64,000 nt of DNA from Desmodus rotundus (lineage: Eukaryota; Chordata; Mammalia; Chiroptera; Phyllostomidae): positions 117,382,239 to 117,446,238 of the forward strand of contig NC_071393.1 of assembly GCF_022682495.2 (NCBI RefSeq), written 5' to 3'. This document shows, piece by piece, positions 11,675-22,040 of this stretch; position 1 is the stretch's first letter; each line of letters starts with the position of its first letter. A program made the translations under genes and the position numbers. Under the pieces are notes generated by a model. That model made no database searches and was not told where the DNA came from. It saw only the letters and a program-made list of their open reading frames with translations.

Positions 11675-11855
11675 GAATCGATAAATCCTAATGACGCCAC
11701 TGACTGGCTGGCAGACCTTGGACAAGTTACTTAACTGCTGGGGACCCCCATCTGTAGAACAGGGGTAATGGACCCTGCTTCCCAGACTCACTGTAAACAT
11801 CGGGGGCCTGATTCGTGGTGAGCACTCAATAAATGATAGTGGTTACTACTCCTGC
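11675..11855 (+). repeat. MIR SINE
   Basis: 'gccactgactggctggcaga', 'ccttggacaagttacttaac', 'catctgtagaacaggggtaa' and the end 'gagcactcaataaatgat' give nearly the whole MIR body and tail. Confidence 0.88.
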
Positions 11856-11859
11856 TACT

Positions 11860-12275
11860 ACTCCTGCTTTTTTTTTTTAATAGAAGCAATTTGGTTATTT
11901 TGAAAAGAGAGATACCAAGAATCACGGGTAGGAGTGAAAGTATGGGGTTTGGTGGCTTTTGAGATATCCCTTCGTCTCCTTGTGCCATGTAGTTTTTTTT
12001 TTTTTTTTTATGGTCTGCCTGCCTTCGTATATGTTCCTGACTGCCTCTTTGAATATCAAGGAGTCCAGTTTAAAAAAAAAAAAAAAAGCCTCCCCCCAGG
12101 CAGAAGTATCATGGAGATACAGGGTGTGTATAAATATTGAGGAGCAAGGGAAGTGAATTATACTGAAGGGAAAGGGAGGAAAATCTCTGAGGTCCAAACA
12201 GTGTCCAGTATCTTTAGTTGCTTTCTTCCTACGCCAGCTCTTCATGTTTATTTATGAAGCCAGGAATTTCTCTGG
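11860..12275. other. Unique sequence containing a poly(T)/poly(A) inverted pair
   Basis: A run of 17 T (11993-12009) and a run of 16 A (12072-12087) face each other across 62 bases, giving a perfect T/A stem potential. No gene was recognised. Confidence 0.6.
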
Positions 12276-12279
12276 AGTT

Positions 12280-12740
12280 TAGAATGAGTCACAAGTGGGC
12301 TGCAAGATCTTTCTATGAATCAAGACCCTTCCTATTGCAAGTATGGAAACACAGCCCAGACTGGCCAAGACAAAAAAGGAAACAGCCCCCAAATCTAGAC
12401 ACAGAATGGGGCTCAGGTTTGTCTAAATCCAGGAGTTCAAATGAGGTTGATTCTGTTCCCTCCATCTCTTGTCTCTGCTCTCCTCTAGGTTAGGTTCATT
12501 TCCAGGAAACTGCTCCCCTCAAGGTAACAACAGGGTTTTCAGCAAAACCAAGTTTGTGTTCATTCAGCTTAACAATCCCAGGGGAAATAACACTTCTTTC
12601 CCCATAGTTACAGCAAAGTCTCCAGGTTTACGCCCTCAAGGGTTCCTAGATCTCGTGCTCATCCTGATCTGATCACTGTGGCCTAGAAAACACAGCATGC
12701 TGATTGGCCAGACCAGAGTCACATGTTATGAGGGGGAGAG
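12280..12740 (+). repeat. Unclassified placental interspersed repeat
   Basis: It has the later portion of the same MER-class repeat as 9386-9700: 'cttgtctctgctctcctct', 'ggttcatttccaggaaactg', 'cccatagttacagcaaagtc', 'tgattggccagaccagagtc' and 'acatgttatg'. The family is not named. Confidence 0.5.
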
Positions 12741-12744
12741 ACCA

Positions 12745-13360
12745 GCCCCACCTAACCCACACTGACAGGAAGAGAAGGAGGAGAGGTCCCACAAAGGAGA
12801 ATTCTCTCCCTCCCAGGGAAAGAGGGAATAACAGATGAGCAGACAAAACACAGATGCCTACTATGCCCATCCGTCCTGGGGCCTGCCCCGCAGTCCTGGT
12901 GCCGCTCTCGGAGGAATTCTAGAACTGTCTGATGGATTCCCTTCGCCTGCTGGTTTTCACAGGCTGCAGAGCTGCCCTAGTGAGGCATGAGTCCTGGCTA
13001 GCCACTTGACTTCCAGAAGAGAATGTTAATCCCGCCTCCCATCTGGCTAGTTGTCAAAGCATATATGTCAACGCTGAACTGGAAACACAGTACCTACACG
13101 ACGCATCCTTGGTAAGGCATACAACCTCCAAGATTGAACTGCCCAGCTCTTAGGAAATTTTTATTTCAAAAAGTCACGATCATGGAGGGCTGCCTGGAGC
13201 ATCGATAGCCTGGCTGTGTCTCCAGTTGTTCTAAACTGCACCCCTGGGCCCAGCAGAGCCATGAGAGGGCTGTGTACTTTGACTGGATGGCTTTGGCCCC
13301 TGTGCAAACATCCCTTCGGAATACGTGCTCCTGGCTTTTCCTGAAGGGTGCCGTGAAAAG
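12745..13360. other. Unique sequence, no feature recognised
   Basis: No gene or repeat was recognised. Confidence 0.5.
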
Positions 13361-13365
13361 CAGCT

Positions 13366-13560
13366 GTATTAGTCAGGATACTCCAGGCCATGATGCAACA
13401 ACAAATAAACCCTGAGTTCGCAGGGGTTTAACACGATGAAGGTTGACAGTGTGCTCACCTCACAGTCTGATGTGGGTCAGGTGGTCTTTCCCCCAAAAGA
13501 GACTCTGGCGTCCAGGCTGCTTCCACCTGGCTCCTCAGCTATCTCTAACTTCTTTTCTTT
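13366..13560 (+). repeat. Unclassified placental interspersed repeat
   Basis: The opening 'tgtattagtcaggatactc' and then 'gatgcaacaacaaataaacc' match the head of another widespread old placental repeat, followed by 'tgatgtgggtcaggtggt'. The family is not named. Confidence 0.5.
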
Positions 13561-13564
13561 CATT

Positions 13565-14335
13565 CTTGAGGATGAAGGGGTTTGGGGGAAGGGAACAAGA
13601 GAGCAGAATTCACTGACACGTTTTCAGCCCAGTGGTATCTTAGCTCATCTCTTCCCGTGGGTGGTTAGGCATGGAGGAAGCATGGTGTGGAAGGGCAGCT
13701 TTTGGAAACGTGTGCCTTTTCCTGGAGGGGCCCCATTCTGCACTGAATCTAAATAAGGGAGAGAGGAATAAACTCTCTTACTTCCCAGGTATCTCTTGGA
13801 AGAGTCTTTACTCTGGATCCGTGCCCTGAGGTGCCTGAGGAACCCTGCAAGTCCACAGTGTTGTGAAAAAAATCAGCAGCCAGTTCCAGGAACTCCAGCT
13901 TGGGTCCAGTTACTGCTTCTCTGCAAGGCTGATCTTTGCTACAAGGAGGGGACCTCACTACCCTGACCCCCCTGCTGTCGTCCCTTGCTGGCTGAGTGAG
14001 GCTGGGGTGGGCAGAACACAGGAGACCTGCCTCTGGAATGTGCGTGCCCAGGTGCAGATAGGACTGAAGATGCCCGTCTCACTGCAGAGCGGTGTGAGCA
14101 GGGTGGCTCTTGATGCACGCGCGGCACGCACCTGCTCACGAGCGTGCACACCCTACAGGGAGGTTAATAGAGATCTACAGCCCTTGTTACCATTCGCTTT
14201 CATAAGTAAGTATATTAAATAGGTAAACCAAATTTATTTCTGGCAACAGCTTGCTCACTGCGCCTCCCCCTCTTAGTCACGGTTCCCACAGCAACTCTAG
14301 CCTCTTCCTCCCCACCCCCAGGCGTGACTTTCTCT
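13565..14335. other. Unique sequence, no feature recognised
   Basis: Overlapping open frames up to 119 codons occur on both strands, with no recognisable domain. Confidence 0.5.
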
Positions 14336-14339
14336 CTTA

Positions 14340-14530
14340 AAATTTTATTTTTAATTTGTTGTGATGAATGAGTGACACCTCTGACAGCCGATTCGCCGAG
14401 ATTAATAGAAACGACACAATATTTACGTCGGCGCTATGAACAATTATCCTGCCATCCATCTCCGAGATTATCTTCCTGATTGAAAACTACTCATCCGTGT
14501 AATCGGAATTATTTGGAATTAGAAGGGAAT
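14340..14530. promoter_or_regulatory. Strong candidate conserved non-coding element / enhancer
   Basis: The core (14375-14530) is AT-rich yet holds ten CpG dinucleotides between 14389 and 14505 (at 14389, 14394, 14397, 14412, 14426, 14429, 14432, 14463, 14496 and 14504). It also has closely spaced homeobox/SOX-like words: 'gagattaatag', 'gaacaattatcc', 'cctgattgaaa', 'gtaatcggaattattt', 'ggaattagaag'. It lies in no repeat I know and no meaningful open frame. Methylated CpGs decay quickly in mammals, so such retention in AT-rich sequence usually means purifying selection or an unmethylated regulatory state. The motif and CpG counts are seen directly; conservation is inferred. Confidence 0.6.
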
Positions 14531-15185
14531 TTATGGCCCCCCTGGAACACATTCGCTCCCCTCGCATCTACACCTCAGTCTCCATCATTGTCTTCTTCCT
14601 CCCGTGGGCCTTTCACCTCCGCTCCCATCTTGGTGCCGGGGCAGCGAAAATTCTCCTCTGCTCCAGGAGGGCTGCGGGTCCGGGCAGGGGGCGTCTCTGG
14701 TGCGGCACAGGGGTGTGTGATACGGGTTCTACATGTATGGGTTGGTGGGAGGGAAGGTCTCAGTGATTTCCGGAGAATTAGAGGTCAGCAAGGCCAGACC
14801 CCTAATTATAAAATAATCTGAGGAGAGAGGTTTAATATCAGGGTGGAGAAGAAAGGTGACTTTAGAAAGCATGTGGAGTCAGATTGTGCCAACTGTGAGC
14901 AACAGAAAGGAGCAGAATGAGGTCGTAATAACAATGAGAGTTTGCTATTAAGAAGGGGTGGTGTGCAGGGCCGAGGAGGCTGAGCCAGGTGGATCAGAAT
15001 GGGCCATATCAAGAGCCACATTGGGGTTAAGGGGGTGAGTGAGGGAGGCGGGGTCACAGCGTACGCAGGTCAGGAGAGGTCAGAGAAACTGCTCGTCACA
15101 CTGGGGAGGCCGGCAGTAGGATTCAGCACGTGAGACGATGCAGATGCTGTGAGTGTGTCGCCTGCTCTCTGCCGGCCCCTGCCTG
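14531..15185. other. Unique sequence flanking the candidate element
   Basis: No gene or repeat was recognised. Open frames up to 113 codons have no similarity I recognise. Confidence 0.5.
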
Positions 15186-15189
15186 TGAG

Positions 15190-15480
15190 CCCAGTGGACA
15201 CTGCATCAGGCAGACCTCGATTGGATTCCGCATTCTGATGTGTCAGAGCTGCGTGACCCAGGCAAGTTTCTTAACCTCTCTAAGCTTTAATTTTCAATCT
15301 CTAAATCCTCAGTTTACAATCCCCCCATGGAAGTGTGCACAACCTGTAAACTGAGTGTAGTGATAGTGCCGGCCTTACAGGGATTCTGTGACGAAGAAAT
15401 GAAATAACGCACGTAGGGACCTTTGCACAGTCCCCAGTACGTATGTACACAGGAAAGGCTCAGATGTGTGGCCGCCACAG
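15190..15480 (+). repeat. MIR SINE, near full length
   Basis: 'gcaggcagacctcgattgg' type start, 'gctgcgtgacccaggcaag', 'tttcttaacctctctaagc', 'ttacagggattctgtgacg' and the tail block near 15420 follow the full MIR order. A short internal duplication or insertion lies around 15300-15350. Confidence 0.8.
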
Positions 15481-15719
15481 ATGAGATGGACCTGAACCCC
15501 AGGTCGTTTAGGAGACGAAGACCTGGGCTTCAGGAATAGCTCTGCTTGACAGGTTCCTCTCCCATCTGGGCAGTGCTCACCTGTAGGCTTCTCATCCCCT
15601 CCCCTTGATGTGCCGGAAACTCATCTGCAGCAGCTGCGAAGCAGGCAGCTGCCTAGTTTAATGGGTGTGTGTTAGGATCTCAACCCACTCTGTTATTTCC
15701 CATGTCCTCTAATACTTGT

Positions 15720-15902
15720 AACTGCCAACATCGAACACGTGCTCTTCCCAGGCACTGCTCTAAGTTCTTTACCCGCGTTCATATGTTTAATCCACACTAC
15801 ATCCCCAGAGGTTAAGTGTTAGTCATTGTTAAATGCCCACTTTACAGATGAGGAGACTGAGGCCCTGAGAGGTGGGATGAGTTGCCACACTCAGATGCCT
15901 AG
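15720..15902 (-). repeat. MIR SINE, first part, split by an LTR
   Basis: Reverse MIR order: 'cccaggcactgctctaagtt', 'catatgtttaatccacac', 'cactttacagatgaggagac', 'tgaggccctgagaggtggga'. The rest of the element resumes at 16361 after the inserted LTR. Confidence 0.85.
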
Positions 15903-16360
15903 TGTGGTAGGCCGCCTCTGAGCCGCCCTCACCGATCTCTACCTCTGGCATTCACACCATGTGCACCCAGGCGTGTGGGCTGGACCTAATTTGTCTTGCT
16001 CAAACTCTCTCTTCCTACCTCTTCTCAGGTCACTTGTTCTGATGAAGCAAGCTGCCATACTATAAGCTGCACTATGGAGAAACTTCAAGGAACTGAGGAT
16101 AGTCTCTGGTCAACAGCCCATGAGGAACTGAAACCTGCCAACAACCAAATGAGTGAGTTTGCAGGTGGACCATTCCCCAGTGAGGCCTTGAGATGACTGT
16201 AACACCTGGTCAGACACCTTGATGGAAGCCTGAGGGAGAAGCTGAGTCAGAGGACCCAGCTAGGCAGTGCCCAGACCCATGGGAACTACAAGGTAACAAG
16301 TGTGTTTTAAGCTGCTGAGTTTGGGGACAATTTGTTACGCAGCAATGGATAACCCATACA
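15903..16360 (+). mobile_element. MLT1-type solo LTR (ERVL-MaLR)
   Basis: It begins TGTGGTAGG and ends CCATACA, with LTR-type TG...CA ends. Internally it reads 'tgatgaagcaagctgcca', 'gaggaactgaaacctgcc', 'cttgagatgactgtaacac', 'gttttaagctgctgagttt' and 'aatttgttacgcagcaatgg', all diagnostic of the MLT1/MST group. It interrupts a MIR. No matching 5-bp flank was found, so its duplication has decayed. It is a fossil LTR with no coding capacity. Confidence 0.85.
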
Positions 16361-16445
16361 GCATCCAAGAGCTGAGCCAGGATTGGGACCTAGGCTGTTG
16401 GCCTCCAGAGCCTGTGCTTGACCACTTTGTTTCACGGCAGCTGAG
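16361..16445 (-). repeat. MIR SINE, second part
   Basis: It continues the element broken at 15902: 'gctgagccaggattgggac', 'cctccagagcctgtgcttg' and 'accac' correspond to the tRNA-side end of a reverse MIR. Confidence 0.75.
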
Positions 16446-16449
16446 GAGC

Positions 16450-17830
16450 CCTTTGGGACTGAGCCGCTCAGGTGGTTAAGGCCTATCTGAGAAGGGCGAG
16501 TGAGCTTGGATGACTTTCTCAGGTCGTCACCTTACACACGGATTGAGACTGAGATTAAAGTAATGTCCTGGTGAAAAGAGGTTTGCCATTGACACCTGGA
16601 AAATGTCTCATCTCCCTTAGGAGTCACTTAGCCCTGTCCTAGAGAAAGGTAAGAAATACACATTGCTTAGGTCTGGGGGAGCTGTATTCCTTAGTTATCT
16701 GGTAGGCAAGAAAGAGCCCCCCTTTTGTAAGAAAGGGGGTGTCATCAGGGGGGTCTCAGACCCAGAACAGGAGGGAACGATCCCTCACAGTGTCCTCGAG
16801 AAACACTTCTAAGTCAAGGAAGCCTCATGCGGTGCATGATGCGGCTCTGCCTCCAGAGCTGGGAGGACTTCGCCTACGACACGGAAATGCTCTGGACTTG
16901 ACCTCACTAACACCGGGGACAAATGGAGCCGGTCTGAATTTATTAGTGTGCTCTTTAAATAGTGAGACCCTGCCATTTCTCTCCTGGAAGCAGGGACAAC
17001 ACAAATTTGTCATTGAGATATTCTTTCCCCTTCTTAGTGAACAACTTCCTTCAGCTCTGGAAGAATTGGCAAAGTCTCTCAGAGGGAGACTGGAAACTCT
17101 AGAATTAAGTGGAGTCCAGAGCTCATCCTTGAGTGACGAAGAAAACCAATGTTAAGGACAATGTAGTACATTTATTTTATAGGTGGGACCCATAGAGGTG
17201 GAGCAAGAGAGAAGAGAGATGCTATGTGCTAATCATAGGAAAGCACCCTCTGAGGCAAAGATGCCTTGGTAACTGAAAAAACATGACCATTTCAAGTTGG
17301 GTTTGCACTGTGTTATCCCACCAGATTACTGTCTTTTGGGGAGCTATGTATGTGCCTAGTTTAACGGGCCAGTTAGATGAAGCAACTGGCCTCTCTGAAG
17401 TGCGCACTGATTCAGCTACTGAAGGATAGCTCCATCCAGAAGCATCCACATCCACATGGGGCCCAGAGAACCCTTTCCGCCCAGCTCAGGTAGATCCCAC
17501 TTGGGTGGATTCAGCTCCATCCTGACCATCTGGTCAACCTGGTCTACAATTAAAGCGTGATAGGCTTAGATTAGGAGCATCGCACGGAGACAGAAGGATG
17601 GAGCCACACAGAGCCCCTGCTGTGTTAGTGGTGGTTCTCACGGGAGATGGAGAAGTGTGTGAGAAACAGTCTGAGAAGGAAGAGAATTGGGGACATGAGA
17701 AAGAATGCAGAGCATTAACCTCTAATCTCCTATGTTGAAATTTCATTCTAAAATCATCCACCCCCTGAATAAAGAAAATTCCTACAAAACTGATCATAGG
17801 AGGGAAGAGGGAAGGAAAGGGTTAGGCTGT
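16450..17830. other. Unclassified sequence with a 138-codon open frame
   Basis: The plus-strand open frame 16739-17155 is open over 417 bases. Its C-terminal half reads like a normal protein (hydrophobic 'VIEIFFPLLSEQLPSALEEL' then an acidic/serine tail ending SSLSDEENQC). I do not recognise it. It has no clear Kozak context, splice sites were not resolved, and it could be part of an old retroelement, a pseudogene or chance. No other feature was seen in the block. Confidence 0.3.
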
Positions 17831-17834
17831 CCAG

Positions 17835-18080
17835 TGTATCTCATCAGCAGCCCCACTGTCGTCTGGATGTAAGCGGTAGAGACTGACCAAGCTAACTTAA
17901 ACGAAACTGCAATGCACTGGAAGGATGGCTAGGGCAAGCCTCAGAGAGCCCAAGGTCAGGGCACTGGAGACCTGGGTATGCTTGGCCATTTTCAGCCTTT
18001 GGGACACCTGGCTCAAGACTCACCACCCACAGAGAGAGCATTGGATTGGCCCAGCTTGGGTCACATGATTGACAGGACCA
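17835..18080 (+). repeat. Unclassified placental interspersed repeat
   Basis: 'aagctaacttaaacgaaa', 'gagcattggattggcccag' and 'cttgggtcacatgattgac' match the same MER-class family seen at 9386, 12280 and 34425, all in plus orientation. Confidence 0.5.
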
Positions 18081-18084
18081 CCAA

Positions 18085-18990
18085 GTCTGTAAGAAATGGG
18101 TGTGGGACAGCTCCCCAACACAAAATTGAATTGAAGGAGCCAAGAAAAGTGTATACTGGGAAAAGAAATAATAGGTCGTCTATTACTTTACAACTAATTA
18201 CACTCGTGCAATCTTCACATGAAGATCTACATGTGCACATGCACACACACATGAAATCTTCATATTTGTCTATTAAATTAGTATCAGGCAAAGACAGCTT
18301 TGTTTCCATTGACCCTGGGCCCATCCAGCAGAAACGAGATCTTCACCACCTCATTGTGGATGGCCTTCTTTTCCTTCATGGACTCCCATCAACACCCAAG
18401 GACACCCTCCCTGCCGCCTGTGTCAAGTGTGTGTACTGGAGACATACTCGTAAGCAGGCCCGGGCAGGAGCTACGAAAAGCATGTGAACTAATGTGTACA
18501 GTTGCCCCTTTCTTAGGAACCTCTTTGGATGCAAATAGACGATTCTACAGAGGACCAGGGCAGGGCCCAGGGACAGAAGCTGAACTTTATTTAAAAACGA
18601 CAGTGAGATGTCTGTATTTGTTTGGGAGTGTGGATTGCGGGGCAGGGGGCACCGCAGTGAGGTGTGGGCTATTCTGATGGGGCCCAGGAGCAGAACAGAC
18701 AAGGCCATTAGTGTCTTCTCCACCCCAAGTCGAGGGATGTGAACTCGCCTATCCTTGGGAAGCACCTGGTGCTGGAGGAAAATGAACCCAAAGCCAGTCC
18801 TCCGAGAGCAGCCTCTTCATGAGCAGGGCCACGGGGGGCATGCGGGAAAATCATCAGGGTAACCAGCCTTAATAAAGGTAGATGAGATGTGAGAGGGTTG
18901 GGTAGGTGCAGGGGGAGTCAGAGGGAAGGAAATGATTGCGGGAGAAACAGATGCAATTGAACAAGACTCATGGAGATGGATTTCCCTGCC
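18085..18990. other. Unique sequence, no gene recognised
   Basis: A short CA-rich patch lies near 18232-18252. Open frames up to 169 codons overlap on both strands without a domain; treated as chance. Confidence 0.5.
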
Positions 18991-18994
18991 TTGG

Positions 18995-19150
18995 TCCAAA
19001 CTCAAATCCCTGTGCTCAGATTAATTAGCAAGGAAATATTTTTCTGTCTGCAGAAAAAGGCTGCTGGATTGCCAGTGGGACATGAGGGTGGGCAGTCTAT
19101 CAAATAACTACTAATTAGGTTACTTCCCACTGCTGTTGACATGCTGGGGA
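18995..19150. promoter_or_regulatory. Candidate conserved non-coding element
   Basis: Two homeodomain TAATTA cores (19022-19027 and 19112-19117) lie 85 bases apart, with 'aggaaatatttttctg' and 'tctatcaaataactac' between them. No repeat is recognised. Regulatory function is inferred from motif content only. Confidence 0.35.
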
Positions 19151-19454
19151 CACGTTCCTGGGCCAAAATAAAGGGGGGAGGTGGGGGGAACGGAATAGAG
19201 ACACAGACAGAGGTGCGGGCCAGGATCCTCTCTGCTCGTTTTAGAAAATTACTGGTTGGGATCAGGAAGGAGGACCCTGTCCAAAGCCCAAAGAGGGGAT
19301 GACAGGGAAGAAGCAACGTGCTGATTAGCAGACAGCCCAGGGCCGAGATCTGCACGGGGGCTTGTATTGAACAGCTTCCTGCAGGTGCTCTAAAGGCACA
19401 CACAGGACGGCCGCTCACTGGTGAGTTGGAGCCCCAGGTGGGGTGGGCACAGTG

Positions 19455-19720
19455 GGAGCTGACTGAGTGTTTACTGCCTGCCAGGCAGTACTTCATTTGT
19501 TCATTCACTCAGCGAGTGTGAGGGGCTGGGGCCCAAGACATTAATGTTCATGTGTCTCCCTGGTTCTCACAACTGTGGGGAAGGTATTTGAGTACCTTTT
19601 TATAGGTGAGGAAATTGGGGCTCAGAGGGGTTTAATAACTTATCCATAGTCTACAGCAAGTAAGAAGTGGTGAAGCTGAGTTTTGAACCCAAGGCTGGCC
19701 TGACTTGACCCTTAAGCACT
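19455..19720 (-). repeat. MIR SINE (reverse)
   Basis: 'ctgcctgccaggcagtactt' type head, 'tataggtgaggaaattgggg', 'ctcagaggggtttaataact' and 'tgaagctgagttttgaaccc' give reverse MIR order. A stretch of 'ttcattcactcagcgag' near 19500 suggests a small insertion. Confidence 0.8.
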
Positions 19721-19724
19721 ACTC

Positions 19725-20250
19725 AATGGATAATGCACATCTGGCCATATATAGTCTCTTCTTTTGTGTTCCTTTGTCTAAGTTCCCTCATTCTGCCCTA
19801 AAGTTCTCAAGGCATATTCTTGAGTGTGTCACATGCCAGGACCTTTACTGTACTTCAGGAGGGACCCCCCCCACCCCATTTTTCCCGAGGTCTGAGACTT
19901 GGAGGCCATCACCTAGTTCCTTATTTTGGAAACCCACAAAAAAGGGTTGGATGACACATTCCACTGATGATACCGCCAAGCCATCTACATGCCCCATGTG
20001 GAGTTTGCCTTCCTCCTTATGTTCTGTCTTCACTGGCGACAGGGCAGTGAATGGGCTGCTACCGCCAGTGGCCCTTGGCCACTTCTTCTCCTGGGCTGGC
20101 CCATCCTCCTCCTTTCACCGGTTCCTTGTAGGCAGAGTGGGACCCAGGGTGCCCCACTGCTCTCTGGGTGAGCCTCCTGCCTAACGCGCCTGGCTCTTCG
20201 CCGTCGTTTCTTCCTTTCTTTCCTCAGAGCTCTCTCTTCCACGTTCCTTC
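19725..20250. other. Unique sequence, no feature recognised
   Basis: It holds a 159-codon plus-strand open frame (19705-20184) that starts inside the MIR end and shows no domain; treated as chance. Confidence 0.5.
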
Positions 20251-20254
20251 TGTG

Positions 20255-20400
20255 GTTACAGTTGCTATTTGTAGCCTATGCACCAGCTTGTGAGTTTCTT
20301 GAGGCCAAAGGCTATGTCTTATGCACTTTGTGTCCCCTGCACTTAGTATTGTACCAGGGACCCCTGACAACTGTGCCTTGAATGTTTGCTGAATGAAGGA
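20255..20400 (+). repeat. L2 LINE 3' end
   Basis: 'gtgagtttcttgaggccaaa', 'ggctatgtcttatgcac', 'gtgtcccctgcacttagtat' and the terminal 'aatgtttgctgaatgaagga' are the classic L2 tail. Confidence 0.88.
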
Positions 20401-20404
20401 GCAA

Positions 20405-21245
20405 ATGCCGCAACAACTCTATTTGGCTCACGTCCAGCCTGCCTCTAAATGTTTCCCTAATTTTTTGTGCTGCACCAGACACCCCTCTGTAGTAGTACTG
20501 GGGTGTCTAAGTATTTCCTGCTAAGTATGACAGAAAGATGACAGTGTCCCCAAGATGCCGTTTTACCCCACATATATCCAAGTTCCTTCTTAGCATTAAA
20601 TGAGTGGAGACTTTGCGCAGGTGGTGCTGCTGCTGCAGATGGAGATGGGCGTTCGGATTCTGCTGCTCCTGGTCTCAAGCCTCTGAAAGCCGGATGCAGC
20701 CCTGGGGACCTGGGCCTGGGCATGCCAGGGACGGGACGGGGAGCCACACAGAGTGGCTGGGAATGAAAGAGTGTCCGGAAAACCTGCTTCCTCGGAGCTA
20801 GTCCTGCATGAGCACATGGAATCTATCCACAGAGGGGTGAGATAGCAGAGCAAGTGGGTTACCTAAAAATAGCAGTGCTGGTTTCCCACATTTAGAGATG
20901 GGTCCTCTGTGACTTGGCTTCACTGGTTTGCACACGTTTGCTTATTTATTGAGAGTCAGAGAAAAGGATCAAATCGTCCCCCCCAAGATGGGCATCTGTC
21001 ACCCCTTCTACAATGAGCAACCGGACAGGTGAGCTGAGCGAGGAGCTCCGGAAGCCCCGGAGGTCTAGGGCTGGCTGTGAGGGAGGGGGACAGGCCTAGG
21101 AGCGGCCCCTCAGCTGCCCCCACCTTCATGGCACGGTTGGTGGTGGGCCGAACCTCAGCCCAGCGGCAGGGAGTGCTGGGGAGCAGACACACGCATCCAT
21201 TCGTGTCAGTGGCAGCGTGTGTGTCTCTCCGAGGGAATAGGCGAT
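20405..21245. other. Unique sequence, no feature recognised
   Basis: No gene or repeat was recognised. Open frames up to 107 codons have no similarity I know. Confidence 0.5.
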
Positions 21246-21249
21246 GTGC

Positions 21250-21320
21250 AGAAATCACCCCGCTCAGCACGAGGCACACATCCTAGGAGCTCAATCAATG
21301 TTAATTAGGGAGTCGATCAG
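21250..21320 (+). repeat. L2/MIR tail fragment
   Basis: 'cgaggcacacatcctagg' followed by 'agctcaatcaatgttaatta' resembles the shared L2/MIR terminal phrase 'gcacatagtaggtgctcaataaatg'. Confidence 0.5.
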
Positions 21321-21409
21321 GTGGCCTCTGTAGTCAGGGCAGGAGGGGGCAAGGGGCAAGGAATACAATGTAAAACAGCTGCAGTGTTTTTGAAAAAACA
21401 GGATGTATT

Positions 21410-21660
21410 TTGGAGCCCGGAAGCTGTTGGTTCAAATCCTAACTCTGGGGAAGGTATTTTAATATTGTAACTTCAGGCAGGTGACTTTACCTCTCAGAGT
21501 GTGAGTCCTCATTTATGAATATTACAAATGGGGGTAATAATACCTATCTCATTTGGGTTGCCGGGATTATTAAGTGAAATAATATAGAGAGTCTCTCCAA
21601 TGCTGAATTCAATGAACTGTAGATATTTTTCTCTTTATTGTGATTTGTTATGAGTATCAT
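21410..21660 (+). repeat. MIR SINE
   Basis: 'gttggttcaaatcctaactc', 'ggcaggtgactttacctctc', 'atgggggtaataataccta' and 'gggattattaagtgaaata' follow MIR order almost end to end. Confidence 0.85.
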
Positions 21661-21689
21661 CAGCAGTGAGGATCCTCAGATTGTTAACA

Positions 21690-22040
21690 GTTAGCATAGA
21701 ACTTTAAAAGAGGACTAAAACTTAAGCTGCCAATTTTCCTGAAATTGACATATGGATTTAATGCAATTCCAATCAAAATGCCAGCAGGCTTTTTAAAAAT
21801 AGAAATTGACAAATATATTCTAAAATTTAAGTGGAAATTCAAAGGCCTCATAATAAACCAAAACAATTTTGAAAAAGAAAAACATTGGAAAATGTATACT
21901 TAACCAGATTGCAAGCCTTAACTATAAAGCTACAACAATAAAAGGTTGGTATGAGGACAGGCACTCCGGTGAATGGAATAGGATGGAGAGTTCAAATGCA
22001 GACCCCAACATCTGGGCGCCCAGGTATTTGGTCAAATATT
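21690..22040 (+). mobile_element. Old L1 LINE, ORF2 fragment
   Basis: It matches L1 ORF2 downstream of the reverse-transcriptase core: 'tttaatgcaattccaatcaa', 'atattctaaaatttaagtgg', 'actataaagctacaacaata', 'aatggaataggatggag'. All frames are broken. It is probably the upstream part of the same L1 that resumes at 23005. Confidence 0.85.
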
